Source of the DNA: Candidatus Gottesmanbacteria bacterium
GTDB taxonomy: Bacteria > Patescibacteria > Microgenomatia > 2-02-FULL-39-11
DNA length: 64,000 nt
Assembly (NCBI GenBank): GCA_016186795.1
Contig: JACPKY010000002.1
Location: forward strand, 631,814-695,813
Direction of reading: 5' to 3'
The notes under the pieces are model-generated. The model was not told the DNA's origin. It saw only the letters and a program-made list of their open reading frames with translations, and did not search any database. The position numbers and the translations under genes are program-made. Each line of letters opens with the position of its first letter. Within the stretch, counting starts at the first letter, position 1. Shown piece by piece: positions 1 to 7,260 of the stretch.

Positions 1-1
1 A

Positions 2-1138
2 AATTGCAAAGATTTTGGAATTGAACTCTTTGGACTTAATAGTCCAAATCAGGGAATTGTCCATGTTATTGGACCAGAACTAGGAATAACCAAACCGGGA
101 ATGACAATCGTTTGTGGAGATTCCCACACTTCAACCCATGGCGCGTTTGGAACACTCGCTTTTGGTATTGGAACAACCGAAGTAGAGCATGTACTGGCAA
201 CGCAGTGCTTACTCCAACAGCCCATGAAGATCATGGAGGTACGAATTGATGGAACTCTGGGAAAAGGAGTAACGGCAAAAGATGTTATTTTGACTATACT
301 TTCTAAAATCGGCACAAAAGGGGGAATTGGGTATTGCATTGAATACACAGGATCAACAATGCAAAACATGAATATGGAAGGAAGGATGACCATCTGCAAT
401 ATGAGTATTGAAGGTGGGGCTCGAGCCGGAATGATTGCTCCAGATGAGATTACATTTGCCTATCTGAAGGGTAGACAGTTTAGTCCTAAACAAGAAAAAT
501 GGGAAGAATCTTTGAAGAGATGGAAATCACTTCGTACTGATCCCGATGCACCGTATGATAAAACTGTCATCATCGAGGCCAAAAAAATTGCACCGTTAGT
601 TACATGGGGTACTGATCCGTCTACCGGGATTCCGATCCATGAGAAAATACCACACCCAAACAAAATGCAGTCGAAAGATCAAAAAATAACAAGTGAAAAA
701 GCACTTACCTATATGGCGCTTAAACCAGGGATGAGACTTGAGGGATTCCCTATCGATTATGTTTTTATAGGAAGCTGCACGAACGCTAGAATTTCAGATC
801 TTCGAGAGGCGGCAAAAATTATCAAAGGAAAAAAAGTAAAAAACACTGTCACTGCATGGGTCGTACCTGGCTCCAGACAAATAAAACGACAAGCAGAAAA
901 AGAAGGATTGGATAAGATATTCCATTCTGCAGGATTCGAGTGGCGATGGTCTGGATGTAGTGCGTGTATTGCCATGAATGATGACAAAATCCCACCAGGA
1001 AAATACTGTATATCAACCAGTAACCGAAATTATGAAGGACGACAAGGACCCGGATCTCGGACTTTCTTGGCAAGCCCTATTATGGCAGCAGCAGCAGCAA
1101 TTGAAGGGAAGATTACCGATGTGAGGAATTATTTGTAG
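2..1138 (+). CDS. leuC: 3-isopropylmalate dehydratase large subunit, 5' end missing
   Basis: Large subunit of isopropylmalate isomerase, which with LeuD interconverts 2- and 3-isopropylmalate in leucine synthesis (and citramalate derivatives in the citramalate route to isoleucine). The frame is open from base 2, so the N-terminus lies outside the window. Visible aconitase-family motifs are GDSHTSTHGAFG, FIGSCTNAR with the first cluster cysteine, and GCSACIAMN with the other two 4Fe-4S cysteines, followed by the usual SNRNYEGRQG block and a normal C-terminus. leuD begins 4 nt after the stop, so the two subunits are cotranscribed. A leuA or cimA gene may lie upstream, but that is not visible. 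No oddity in the part seen. Confidence 0.97.
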   Translation, partial: NCKDFGIELFGLNSPNQGIVHVIGPELGITKPGMTIVCGDSHTSTHGAFGTLAFGIGTTEVEHVLATQCLLQQPMKIMEVRIDGTLGKGVTAKDVILTILSKIGTKGGIGYCIEYTGSTMQNMNMEGRMTICNMSIEGGARAGMIAPDEITFAYLKGRQFSPKQEKWEESLKRWKSLRTDPDAPYDKTVIIEAKKIAPLVTWGTDPSTGIPIHEKIPHPNKMQSKDQKITSEKALTYMALKPGMRLEGFPIDYVFIGSCTNARISDLREAAKIIKGKKVKNTVTAWVVPGSRQIKRQAEKEGLDKIFHSAGFEWRWSGCSACIAMNDDKIPPGKYCISTSNRNYEGRQGPGSRTFLASPIMAAAAAIEGKITDVRNYL

Positions 1139-1142
1139 ACCT

Positions 1143-1739
1143 ATGAAGAAATTTCATAAATTATTTTCCACATGTCTTCCAGTTAGAGAAGAAAATATTG
1201 ACACAGACCAAATAGTGCCTGCTCGATTTTTAAAGGTCACATCGCGGGAAGGGTTTGGAACGTACCTGTTCTATGATTGGCGATTTGACAAATCCTTCGG
1301 CGGTGCTCAGGATAAATCCAATACAAAATGTGTTTTTAATAATCCGAAATATAAAGGGGCAAAAATTCTCGTTGCAGGAAATAATTTCGGCTGCGGCTCC
1401 AGTCGAGAACACGCCGCATGGGCAATTGCCGAATATGGATTTCGAGTTGTGGTCTCCAGTTCGTTTGGAGACATTTTTTACAATAATGCGTTAAAAAATG
1501 GACTGCTGCCAATTAGTGTAAAACCTAAAGAATTGGAAATACTTTTCCAAATAATAGAAAAAAAATCCCAAACTGAAATTACTGTCGATTTGAAAAAGCA
1601 AAAGATCCATACTTTCCATTTCCCGATCGATTCTTTTCGAAAAACCTGCCTTCTTAAGGGCGTTGACGAGTTAGGGTATATTTTGTCTCACGAGGGTAAA
1701 ATTAAACAATTTGAACAGAGGCAGAATATCTTTGTATGA
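1143..1739 (+). CDS. leuD: 3-isopropylmalate dehydratase small subunit
   Basis: Small (swivel-domain) subunit that pairs with LeuC. At 198 aa it has the usual bacterial LeuD length. Recognisable features are the N-terminal block REENIDTDQIVPARFLK and the substrate-binding motif NFGCGSSREHAAWAI near residue 83. Its stop codon overlaps the leuB start by 4 nt (ATGA), which implies translational coupling. Family assignment is secure. Confidence 0.97.
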   Translation: MKKFHKLFSTCLPVREENIDTDQIVPARFLKVTSREGFGTYLFYDWRFDKSFGGAQDKSNTKCVFNNPKYKGAKILVAGNNFGCGSSREHAAWAIAEYGFRVVVSSSFGDIFYNNALKNGLLPISVKPKELEILFQIIEKKSQTEITVDLKKQKIHTFHFPIDSFRKTCLLKGVDELGYILSHEGKIKQFEQRQNIFV

Positions 1740-2809
1740 AAAAAACAATTGCAGTACTACCGGGAGATGGAGTTGGACCAGAGATCATCGATCAAGCAGT
1801 AAAAGTTTTGCAAAAAGTTGCAAAGATTTATCATCATGAGTTTTCATTTGAATACGGCTTAATTGGAACAACTGCTATTGAAAAAACAGGTAATCCCTTA
1901 CCTGATCAAACATTGAAACTTTGCAAAGATTCTGATGCAATTCTTTTTGGAGCAATTGGAGATCAGAAATATGATAACGACCCGAGTGCAAAAATTCGTC
2001 CTGAACAGGGACTTTTAGAACTTCGAAAATCTCTAGCACTCTTTGTAAACATTCGTCCTATTTTTGTTTTTCCCACACTCATCAATTCTTCACCACTCAA
2101 GGCAGAGGTAGTGAAAGATTCCGACTTTATTGTGATACGTGAACTTACCGGCGGAATATATTTTGGGAAACCAAGAATGAGAAAGAATCATGGAAAAACT
2201 GCAATTGATACATCGATATATTCGGAATCAGAAATTGAACGAATTGCCCGTGTGGCGTTTGAGATTTCCCGAAAACGAAATAAGAATGTTGTATCTATAG
2301 ATAAAGCCAATGTTCTGGAAACTTCCCGCTTATGGAGGGAAACTGTGACGAAAACTGGGAAAGAATATCCAGACGTAGAATTATCTCATATGTTTGTTGA
2401 TACTGCTTCCATGCAAATAATAAAAAATCCACAACAATTTGATGTTATTCTTACAGAAAATATGTTTGGAGATATTCTTACAGACGAAGCATCAGTTATA
2501 TCCGGATCGATCGGCCTTTTGCCATCAGCATCCATTGGAGAAAGACATGCACTATATGAACCCATCCATGGAGCCTATAACAAAGCCGCAGGGAAAAATA
2601 CTGCAAATCCAATTGCTGCTATTCTTTCTGTTGAGATGATGCTGAAATATAGTTTTCATCTGGTAAAAGAATGGAAATGCATCTGGAATGCTGTAGTAAA
2701 AACACTGGAGGAGGGATGGAGGACGAAAGATCTTGTGGCAAAAGAAACAGAGAAAGAAAAAGTCATCGGAACAAAAGAGATGGGAGATAAAATAACTAAT
2801 AATATCTGA
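1736..2809 (+). CDS. leuB: 3-isopropylmalate dehydrogenase
   Basis: NAD-dependent oxidative decarboxylation of 3-isopropylmalate to 2-oxoisocaproate. The 357-aa protein has the normal family length. The N-terminus is AVLPGDGVGPEI; the mid region has RELTGGIYFG, and the metal/substrate region has ENMFGDILTDEASVISGS followed by GLLPSAS and YEPIHGAYNKAAGKNTANP, all characteristic of LeuB rather than isocitrate dehydrogenase. It overlaps leuD by 4 nt and is the last recognisable leucine gene of this + strand operon. The next gene starts 12 nt later and may be cotranscribed. Confidence 0.96.
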   Translation: MKKTIAVLPGDGVGPEIIDQAVKVLQKVAKIYHHEFSFEYGLIGTTAIEKTGNPLPDQTLKLCKDSDAILFGAIGDQKYDNDPSAKIRPEQGLLELRKSLALFVNIRPIFVFPTLINSSPLKAEVVKDSDFIVIRELTGGIYFGKPRMRKNHGKTAIDTSIYSESEIERIARVAFEISRKRNKNVVSIDKANVLETSRLWRETVTKTGKEYPDVELSHMFVDTASMQIIKNPQQFDVILTENMFGDILTDEASVISGSIGLLPSASIGERHALYEPIHGAYNKAAGKNTANPIAAILSVEMMLKYSFHLVKEWKCIWNAVVKTLEEGWRTKDLVAKETEKEKVIGTKEMGDKITNNI

Positions 2810-2821
2810 TAAAATTAATTA

Positions 2822-3337
2822 ATGGATAAATTAGTAACAATCTCCCAGATTTCTTTCAAAGATATTCCGCAACTGGTAAATATGCATCATGATCCTACGA
2901 TGTACACCTATGATCCAGATACAGAAAAAGTTATTACTGAAGAAATTGCAGGGAAGTACATCCGAAAAGCTCATAAAATTTGGCAAGAGGGTACTACGTA
3001 TGTATTTTCAATTCATAATAAGGAAAACGAATTTGTTGGATTTATTACACTTCGTGATGTTATCAAAAACTCGTATGCTAAAATAGGATTTGCTATTGCA
3101 AAAGAACAACGAAAAAAGGGGTATGTAACTGCGGCAATTGGCGAACTTATCAAATTTGCCACAGAAATTTTGAAACTCGATATTTTTGAAGCTTATGTAG
3201 CTGAAGAAAATATTGCTAGTTTAAAAGCTTTATCTAAAAACGGGTTTGTTACAATTGATCCAGAAAATAGTGTCGGAAAATTTAAACCAAGAGAGAATTT
3301 CATTGTCCTCCAAAGGAAAAAGAAAAACCTCATATAG
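2822..3337 (+). CDS. GNAT family N-acetyltransferase (RimJ/RimL-like)
   Basis: A 171-aa protein with the Gcn5-related acetyltransferase layout: an N-terminal substrate part, then ENEFVGFITLRDV (beta-4), AKIGFAIAKEQRKKGYVTAA with the acetyl-CoA pyrophosphate loop Q/RxxGx, and ENIASLKALSKNGF near the C-terminus. This order fits the RimJ/RimL-type subgroup that acetylates protein N-termini or small amines; the substrate cannot be read from the sequence. It begins 12 nt after leuB with no clear Shine-Dalgarno, so it may be a passenger of the leu operon. Confidence 0.8.
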   Translation: MDKLVTISQISFKDIPQLVNMHHDPTMYTYDPDTEKVITEEIAGKYIRKAHKIWQEGTTYVFSIHNKENEFVGFITLRDVIKNSYAKIGFAIAKEQRKKGYVTAAIGELIKFATEILKLDIFEAYVAEENIASLKALSKNGFVTIDPENSVGKFKPRENFIVLQRKKKNLI

Positions 3338-3350
3338 AAGAACGAAAATT

Positions 3351-3581
3351 ATGGCAAAGGTGTTTTTAGTAATTCTTACAGTCCCAATCATACTGTTTCT
3401 CAGTATTATTATACTTTGGATGAATATTACTCCCGGTTATTTTCAGTCGGTGTGTTGTAATGTACGGTATGTCTCTGATGATCTTCTGATTTTTTGCAAG
3501 CCGGAAATAAATGAATGCATGGAGCTTAATGCTGTAGACACAGGGAAATTATTCTTAGCTTACCTAGATTTTAATAGATGA
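3351..3581 (+). CDS. small hypothetical protein with one membrane segment
   Basis: A 76-aa reading frame, not recognised. The ATG at 3351 (MAKVFLVIL) is chosen over an earlier start because the earlier frame overlaps the acetyltransferase gene. It has a strongly hydrophobic N-terminal stretch (VFLVILTVPIILFLSIIIL) typical of a single transmembrane helix or signal anchor, followed by a short tail with four cysteines. It lies 13 nt downstream of the acetyltransferase and is convergent with the next gene. No Shine-Dalgarno is obvious, so its reality rests on the hydrophobic pattern. Confidence 0.45.
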   Translation: MAKVFLVILTVPIILFLSIIILWMNITPGYFQSVCCNVRYVSDDLLIFCKPEINECMELNAVDTGKLFLAYLDFNR

Positions 3582-3605
3582 AAGTTAATACACTATCCTC
3601 TTTGA

Positions 3606-4349
3606 CTAGAGCAGTTTCATATTCTGTAAAATAGTCAACACGTCCTCTTTGGGGATTAATTTGTAATCGTACACGACGACTATATATCCTGTATTTGTAT
3701 CGCCAATATAGTAGTCGAGGTCATTGTACGAAGAAAATATCGGGCTGTAACCATTCTTCTCGATTGTTTCCTTCTGTATACCATATACCCATCGAAAATA
3801 GTGAGGATATTTGATAAGAAAATATTTCTTCCCATCTGTGAAGGATAACTCAGACATGAAAACATCTTTTTCTCTATCAAGCTTTTGACTTTTTTCAGTG
3901 GGCATTAATTCCGACTGTACCAGGTTTTTGACTATCTGATTGGTCTCCGGAGCGGTAAAGTTTTTTTTAAGAAAAATATCCCAAATGATAAGAACCGATT
4001 CGTCCCCCTTTCGTATTTCGATACCACCACTATCAACATTTTCTACTTCTAGAGATGGCGGGTGCCAAATCTCAAAATACGCCGGCGCACCGCCTCGGCT
4101 ACCTTTGGTAACAAACCACCCTTTCTTAAGAGGATAGAAGAGATTACTCTGATCAACACGCTTGATAATTGTGTCATTCCCTTGAATGAGGACGCAGTTA
4201 GTATTTTTTCCACAGTCGTACTTTGGTAAAGACGATACTATTGTCTCACCACGTACTTTTAAGGCAACACCAATTCCAGTTAGAAGTGTTACGAGCATTA
4301 ATAGAACAATCGTGAGACGTCGATTGATCTTTTTCTTCTTCTTTTTCAT
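3606..4349 (-). CDS. membrane-anchored hypothetical protein
   Basis: A 247-aa protein that I do not recognise. The N-terminus is a lysine-rich head (MKKKKKKINRR) followed by a hydrophobic segment (LTIVLLMLVTLLTGIGVAL), so the protein is probably anchored in the membrane with the rest outside. The exported part is a mixed hydrophobic/polar domain with two cysteines close together (YDCGKNTNC) that could form a disulfide. There is no lipobox. It stands alone, convergent with the preceding + strand gene, and has an extended -10 promoter only 12 nt before its ATG. CPR genomes carry many such surface proteins of unknown role. Confidence 0.7.
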   Translation of the reverse strand: MKKKKKKINRRLTIVLLMLVTLLTGIGVALKVRGETIVSSLPKYDCGKNTNCVLIQGNDTIIKRVDQSNLFYPLKKGWFVTKGSRGGAPAYFEIWHPPSLEVENVDSGGIEIRKGDESVLIIWDIFLKKNFTAPETNQIVKNLVQSELMPTEKSQKLDREKDVFMSELSFTDGKKYFLIKYPHYFRWVYGIQKETIEKNGYSPIFSSYNDLDYYIGDTNTGYIVVVYDYKLIPKEDVLTILQNMKLL

Positions 4350-4361
4350 AAAGACACTTTC

Positions 4362-4370
4362 ATCATATCA
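4362..4370 (-). promoter_or_regulatory. extended -10 promoter for the 3606-4349 gene
   Basis: On the minus strand the sequence reads TGATATGAT (TGn plus a TATGAT -10 box), ending 12 nt before the ATG at 4349. The predicted 5' UTR is about 5 nt and contains no Shine-Dalgarno, so the transcript would be nearly leaderless. A partial -35 (TGGAAA) lies 18 nt upstream of the -10. Inferred from sequence only. Confidence 0.5.
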
Positions 4371-4440
4371 AAATCAAGACATTAGTTTCCACTCGAATAG
4401 ATTTTGGGATCGTAGAATATTTGCGGTTCGGGGTGGTATT

Positions 4441-4554
4441 TTACTTCTGGTTCAATTTATTTTTCTTGATCAATTTTCGCACGTATCCATGCGTCCTCTT
4501 TCGAATCCAGAATGGTCGCTTCTTCTTGGGAGTTCCGCGTATTTTTTTTGACAT
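4441..4554 (-). CDS. 37-aa very basic small protein (candidate)
   Basis: A short ATG-to-TAA frame encodes 37 residues, about 17 of them Lys or Arg, beginning MSKKIRGTPKKKRPFWIRKR. It starts 4 nt after the stop of the zinc-ribbon gene on the same strand, so it would be the third gene of the RRM operon. Size and charge resemble tiny ribosomal or RNA-binding proteins, but I cannot match it to a known family. The AAAGG upstream is a weak Shine-Dalgarno at long spacing. Treat it as a candidate. Confidence 0.4.
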   Translation of the reverse strand: MSKKIRGTPKKKRPFWIRKRTHGYVRKLIKKNKLNQK

Positions 4555-4558
4555 ACTG

Positions 4559-4801
4559 TTAGTGGACCTTTTTCCGAGGCCTTCTATTTCGTCTCAGATT
4601 TTCTCTTCGCTTGAGGGAGTTTGCCTGTATTGTCTCAATATAATCCTTCCTCTCTTTGAGTTTACTTTCTACAATTTTTTGGCAGTCAGCATCCGGACAA
4701 ATGAGCATTGTATATGTAATTTTGGAGGTTCCTATCTTCTCTTTCCACGATGTTGATCGTATCCGTTCTTTCCCACAGCGAATACAAGAAAATGTTTGCA
4801 T
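4559..4801 (-). CDS. small zinc-ribbon protein with basic tail
   Basis: An 80-aa protein with two cysteine pairs (FSCIRCGKER near residue 5 and CPDADC near residue 36), a spacing that fits a treble-clef or zinc-ribbon fold, followed by a long charged helix and a strongly basic end (RRENLRRNRRPRKK). The design suggests nucleic-acid or ribosome binding. It begins 7 nt after the RRM gene stop and is almost certainly cotranscribed with it, which supports an RNA-related role. I do not recognise a named family. Confidence 0.65.
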   Translation of the reverse strand: MQTFSCIRCGKERIRSTSWKEKIGTSKITYTMLICPDADCQKIVESKLKERKDYIETIQANSLKRRENLRRNRRPRKKVH

Positions 4802-4808
4802 AGATCTC

Positions 4809-5126
4809 TTAGAATCTGCGACCCCGATTGAACCGTGACCCTCTTCTGTCTATTTTTCCCCTGCCATTCGTATACGTTGATGTAGGGGTTGCTTCTTTTA
4901 CAGTGATGACTCTTTCTTCGAAAGAGAATCCATTGAGTTTTTCAATTGCTTTTTGGGCATCCTCCTCGTTTGTCATTTCCACAAACCCAAATCCTCGGCT
5001 GGACCCAGTAAAATTATCCTTAATGATCGTTACTGTCAACACAGGCCCAACATCGAGAAATAACTTCCTTAAATTTTCTTCCTTTGTTGCAAATGATAAT
5101 TTTGAGACAAAAAGGTTTTTGGCCAT
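4809..5126 (-). CDS. RRM-domain RNA-binding protein
   Basis: A 105-aa single-domain RNA-recognition-motif protein of the bacterial Rbp type. The RNP-2 strand is LFVSKLSF close to the N-terminus and RNP-1 is RGFGFVEM near residue 45; both aromatic RNA-contact positions are kept. The C-terminal tail is basic and Gly/Arg-rich (GRGKIDRRGSRFNRGRRF). The ATG at 5126 (MAKNLFVSK) is chosen over an upstream TTG because family members start right before the first strand. It has a promoter about 110 nt upstream and a leader beginning with a hairpin, and is followed by a zinc-ribbon gene. Bacterial RRM proteins are often cold-induced; that is an inference here. Confidence 0.9.
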   Translation of the reverse strand: MAKNLFVSKLSFATKEENLRKLFLDVGPVLTVTIIKDNFTGSSRGFGFVEMTNEEDAQKAIEKLNGFSFEERVITVKEATPTSTYTNGRGKIDRRGSRFNRGRRF

Positions 5127-5209
5127 ACTTGTAACGGAAAACCTGTTCAAATGAAAGGACTGAATTGGTAAGTATCTTTATCTGCCTTAGTAAAACTATG
5201 TCAGATTTA

Positions 5210-5234
5210 AACAGATTTATCAGTTTAATCTGTT
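5210..5234 (-). promoter_or_regulatory. 5'-terminal stem-loop in the RRM mRNA leader
   Basis: AACAGATT (5210-5217) and AATCTGTT (5227-5234) form an 8-bp stem with a 9-nt loop. The predicted transcription start from the promoter at 5241-5269 is at about 5234, so the stem would cap the very 5' end of the mRNA. Such a structure could protect the transcript or sense temperature or the RRM protein itself. Function is inferred. Confidence 0.5.
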
Positions 5235-5240
5235 AGAAGA

Positions 5241-5269
5241 AGTATACCACGAATTGCTGAAAGAAACAA
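5241..5269 (-). promoter_or_regulatory. promoter of the RRM/zinc-ribbon operon
   Basis: Minus strand TTGTTT, 17-nt spacer, TATACT, with TG one base upstream of the -10 (extended -10). It is positioned to give a leader of about 108 nt before the RRM start at 5126. Confidence 0.6.
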
Positions 5270-5323
5270 CCCTGAAATCAGGAAATTCTCAGTATTCTCC
5301 CTACGGATTTTCTTGAAAACAAG

Positions 5324-5329
5324 TATAAT
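5324..5329 (+). promoter_or_regulatory. -10 box of obg, leaderless start predicted
   Basis: A perfect TATAAT ends 6 nt before the obg ATG at 5336, so transcription should begin at or next to the A of the start codon. No convincing -35 is visible 16-18 nt upstream and there is no room for a Shine-Dalgarno. Confidence 0.55.
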
Positions 5330-5335
5330 GCTGAT

Positions 5336-6280
5336 ATGTTTATTGATGAGGCCGATGTTACGTTTGTTGCTGGACATGGTGGAGCAGGGAAAGCATCATT
5401 TTATCCCGGTTACAAATCCGGCCCAGACGGGGGAGATGGGGGAAACGGAGGCAATATCTATATCTGTGCAACCTCGGATTTAACTACACTCAACCAATTT
5501 TCAAGTGTGAAGATCAAAAAAGCTGAAGATGGGTACCCAGGCCAACGATATAGAAAATCTGGTAAAAATGGAAATAATGCAACGATACTGTTGCCAATTG
5601 GCTGTGAACTAATTGACCAGGATACTAACGAAATCATAGAGGTAAACAATACTACTCACCCTATCCTTTTGTGTATATGTAAAGGTGGACAAGGTGGAAG
5701 AGGAACGTATGCGCTTGCTAACCCTTCCAATACAACACCCATCCATGCCGAACCTGGGCAACCTGGGCAAAAAAGACGAATTCACATCGAGTTGAAACTC
5801 ATCGCGGATTATGGACTCATTGGTCTTCCAAACGTAGGAAAAAGCAGCCTTCTTAACCAACTTACAGCTGCAAAAGTCAGAGTAGCACAGTATCCTTTTA
5901 CTACGGTGGAACCAAACCTCGGAGTGATGAATGGAAAAATTATCGCGGATATCCCTGGACTTCTAGAAGGAGCATCAAAAGGAAAAGGTCTTGGGATAAA
6001 ATTTCTCAAACATATCGAAAAAGTACATATTCTTCTCCATTGTATTTCCGCAGAATCAGACGATGTTGTTGCCGATTATCAAATCGTACGAAATGAACTT
6101 CATTCTTTTAATCCGATGATGGATCAAAAGGAGGAAATTATTGTATTAACCAAATCCGATACAGTATCTGATACAGTAATAAAAGAAAAATCTAGCATAC
6201 TTTCCAAATTTGGGGAAATACTTCCACTTTCTATTCATGATTTTGAAAAACTTCAAAAATTAAAAGAAGTATTACAGTAA
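5336..6280 (+). CDS. obg: Obg family GTPase (short form)
   Basis: Ribosome-associated GTPase needed for large-subunit maturation. Residues 1-155 form the glycine-rich OBG fold (GHGGAGKASF, GPDGGDGGNGGN, GGQGGRGTYA). The G domain follows with G1 GLPNVGKSS near residue 162, switch PFTTVEPNLGV, G3 DIPGLLEGA and G4 TKSD. At 314 aa it stops at the end of the G domain and lacks the C-terminal OCT domain of many Obg proteins. The ATG at 5336 is fixed by the family N-terminus (MFIDEADVTFVAGHGG) and by the adjacent -10 box. It is convergent with the DUF167 gene, 3 nt away. Confidence 0.95.
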   Translation: MFIDEADVTFVAGHGGAGKASFYPGYKSGPDGGDGGNGGNIYICATSDLTTLNQFSSVKIKKAEDGYPGQRYRKSGKNGNNATILLPIGCELIDQDTNEIIEVNNTTHPILLCICKGGQGGRGTYALANPSNTTPIHAEPGQPGQKRRIHIELKLIADYGLIGLPNVGKSSLLNQLTAAKVRVAQYPFTTVEPNLGVMNGKIIADIPGLLEGASKGKGLGIKFLKHIEKVHILLHCISAESDDVVADYQIVRNELHSFNPMMDQKEEIIVLTKSDTVSDTVIKEKSSILSKFGEILPLSIHDFEKLQKLKEVLQ

Positions 6281-6283
6281 AAA

Positions 6284-6550
6284 TCAGAATAATTTTTTTT
6301 GTGCGTCTTTTGCTTCTATTTCCTCAATTGTTACGGGTACTTCAATAATTTTTTGTTTGGATGTTTCTCCGGACAAGATGAATATCTGAGATTGTGGCTT
6401 ATTAAAATATTTTGAGAGAGATTGAATAATTGCGTTATTTGCTTTCCCAGAAACAGGAGGTTCTTTTACTGCTACGATAAAGTGGGTGGTATTCACTTTT
6501 TTGACATATGCTTTTTTATTTTTGGGTTTGGCGCGAATAAAGATTTTCAT
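6284..6550 (-). CDS. DUF167 family protein (YggU-like)
   Basis: An 88-aa protein matching the DUF167/UPF0235 family (E. coli YggU). The signature is the central AVKEPPVSGKANNAIIQSLSKYF followed by a short strand and ILSGETSKQKIIEV. The family has a small alpha/beta fold and no established biochemical role. Its ATG overlaps the stop of the GxxExxY gene by 4 nt, so the two are translationally coupled. Confidence 0.88.
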   Translation of the reverse strand: MKIFIRAKPKNKKAYVKKVNTTHFIVAVKEPPVSGKANNAIIQSLSKYFNKPQSQIFILSGETSKQKIIEVPVTIEEIEAKDAQKKLF

Positions 6551-6951
6551 TCGGAAACTTCTTGTAACTGGTAATTATAATTGGGATTTATGATCCTTCG
6601 TATTTGTAGTTTGTGAGAATGAAAATCAACAACAAATGCGAGGGGCAAATTTTCTTTCAAAAGATACGCTGTCATCTGTTTATAAAACATTTTATGGTGG
6701 AGAAGATCTTTCCCTTTGGTATCCAAAAGTACTTTATCTTCAATAATAAAATCGATAACGTGTCTATCAACGACTTTTCCTAAGTATTCAAGCTCAACTT
6801 CTTCATCGCAGCGGAAATGGAGCCCTTTTTGTGTTAGCTCATCTTTTATTGCTTCACGGTACTGTTCATCATCAAGTGTTGGCCCACCCTCTTCGTGAAT
6901 CCTAAAGCATATGCCAACAACCATGCGTACAAGAGTTGGTAAAAGAAGCAT
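6547..6951 (-). CDS. GxxExxY family protein (PD-(D/E)XK-like)
   Basis: A 134-aa protein of the GxxExxY type. It has a short N-terminal helix, then ECxEEVELEY-like CDEEVELEYLGKVV, DFIIEDKVLLDTKG (strand with acidic and lysine residues in PD-(D/E)XK nuclease order), a helix FYKQMTAYLL, and the closing strand PLAFVVDFHSHKLQIRRI with a typical C-terminal basic patch. The usual Gly-x-x-Glu-x-x-Tyr start is diverged here (GPTLDDEQYREAI). Cellular role is not established for the family. It is cotranscribed with the DUF167 gene. Confidence 0.8.
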   Translation of the reverse strand: MLLLPTLVRMVVGICFRIHEEGGPTLDDEQYREAIKDELTQKGLHFRCDEEVELEYLGKVVDRHVIDFIIEDKVLLDTKGKDLLHHKMFYKQMTAYLLKENLPLAFVVDFHSHKLQIRRIINPNYNYQLQEVSE

Positions 6952-6963
6952 AGAGATTGTTAA

Positions 6964-7194
6964 TTACAGTGGATATCCCCCAGCGGGTTTCTTATCTTGC
7001 ATCCACATGAATTTGTACATATCGCGTATCTCAATTGATGGATGGTCGTCAAATTGGTATTCCTTGTGGTCTTCGTTGTAATACTGAAGATGCTCTTTTA
7101 TTCCATAGTAAAGAATTCTCGCAGCCTGAGATCTATTATTTGAATACGTATAGAAAAGTTTCCGGCAATACGAACAGCGATACATGTAGTACAT
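6964..7194 (-). CDS. small Cys-pair hypothetical protein
   Basis: A 76-aa protein starting MYYMYRCSYCRKLF, with one CxxC pair and many aromatic residues (Tyr, Phe, Trp). It is followed by a helix (SNNRSQAARILYYGIKEHL) and an acidic middle. I do not recognise a family. A good promoter lies 9 nt before the ATG, and the gene is upstream of, and on the same strand as, the GxxExxY/DUF167 pair (12 nt gap), so these three form a small operon. Confidence 0.65.
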   Translation of the reverse strand: MYYMYRCSYCRKLFYTYSNNRSQAARILYYGIKEHLQYYNEDHKEYQFDDHPSIEIRDMYKFMWMQDKKPAGGYPL

Positions 7195-7203
7195 ACTGAG
7201 GGT

Positions 7204-7232
7204 AGTATAGATGTTTTTGACCTAAAACCCAA
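7204..7232 (-). promoter_or_regulatory. promoter of the 7194-6284 operon
   Basis: Minus strand TTGGGT, 17-nt spacer, TATACT, ending 9 nt before the ATG at 7194. The predicted 5' UTR is about 3 nt, so the first gene would be translated from a nearly leaderless message. Confidence 0.6.
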
Positions 7233-7244
7233 AATGATCTCTCA

Positions 7245-7253
7245 TGATAAGAT
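7245..7253 (+). promoter_or_regulatory. extended -10 for the kinase-like gene
   Basis: TGATAAGAT (TGn plus TAAGAT) ends 7 nt before the ATG at 7261. This position argues for the start at 7261 rather than the ATG at 7234 and predicts a leaderless transcript. Confidence 0.45.
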
Positions 7254-7260
7254 TGTAGTA

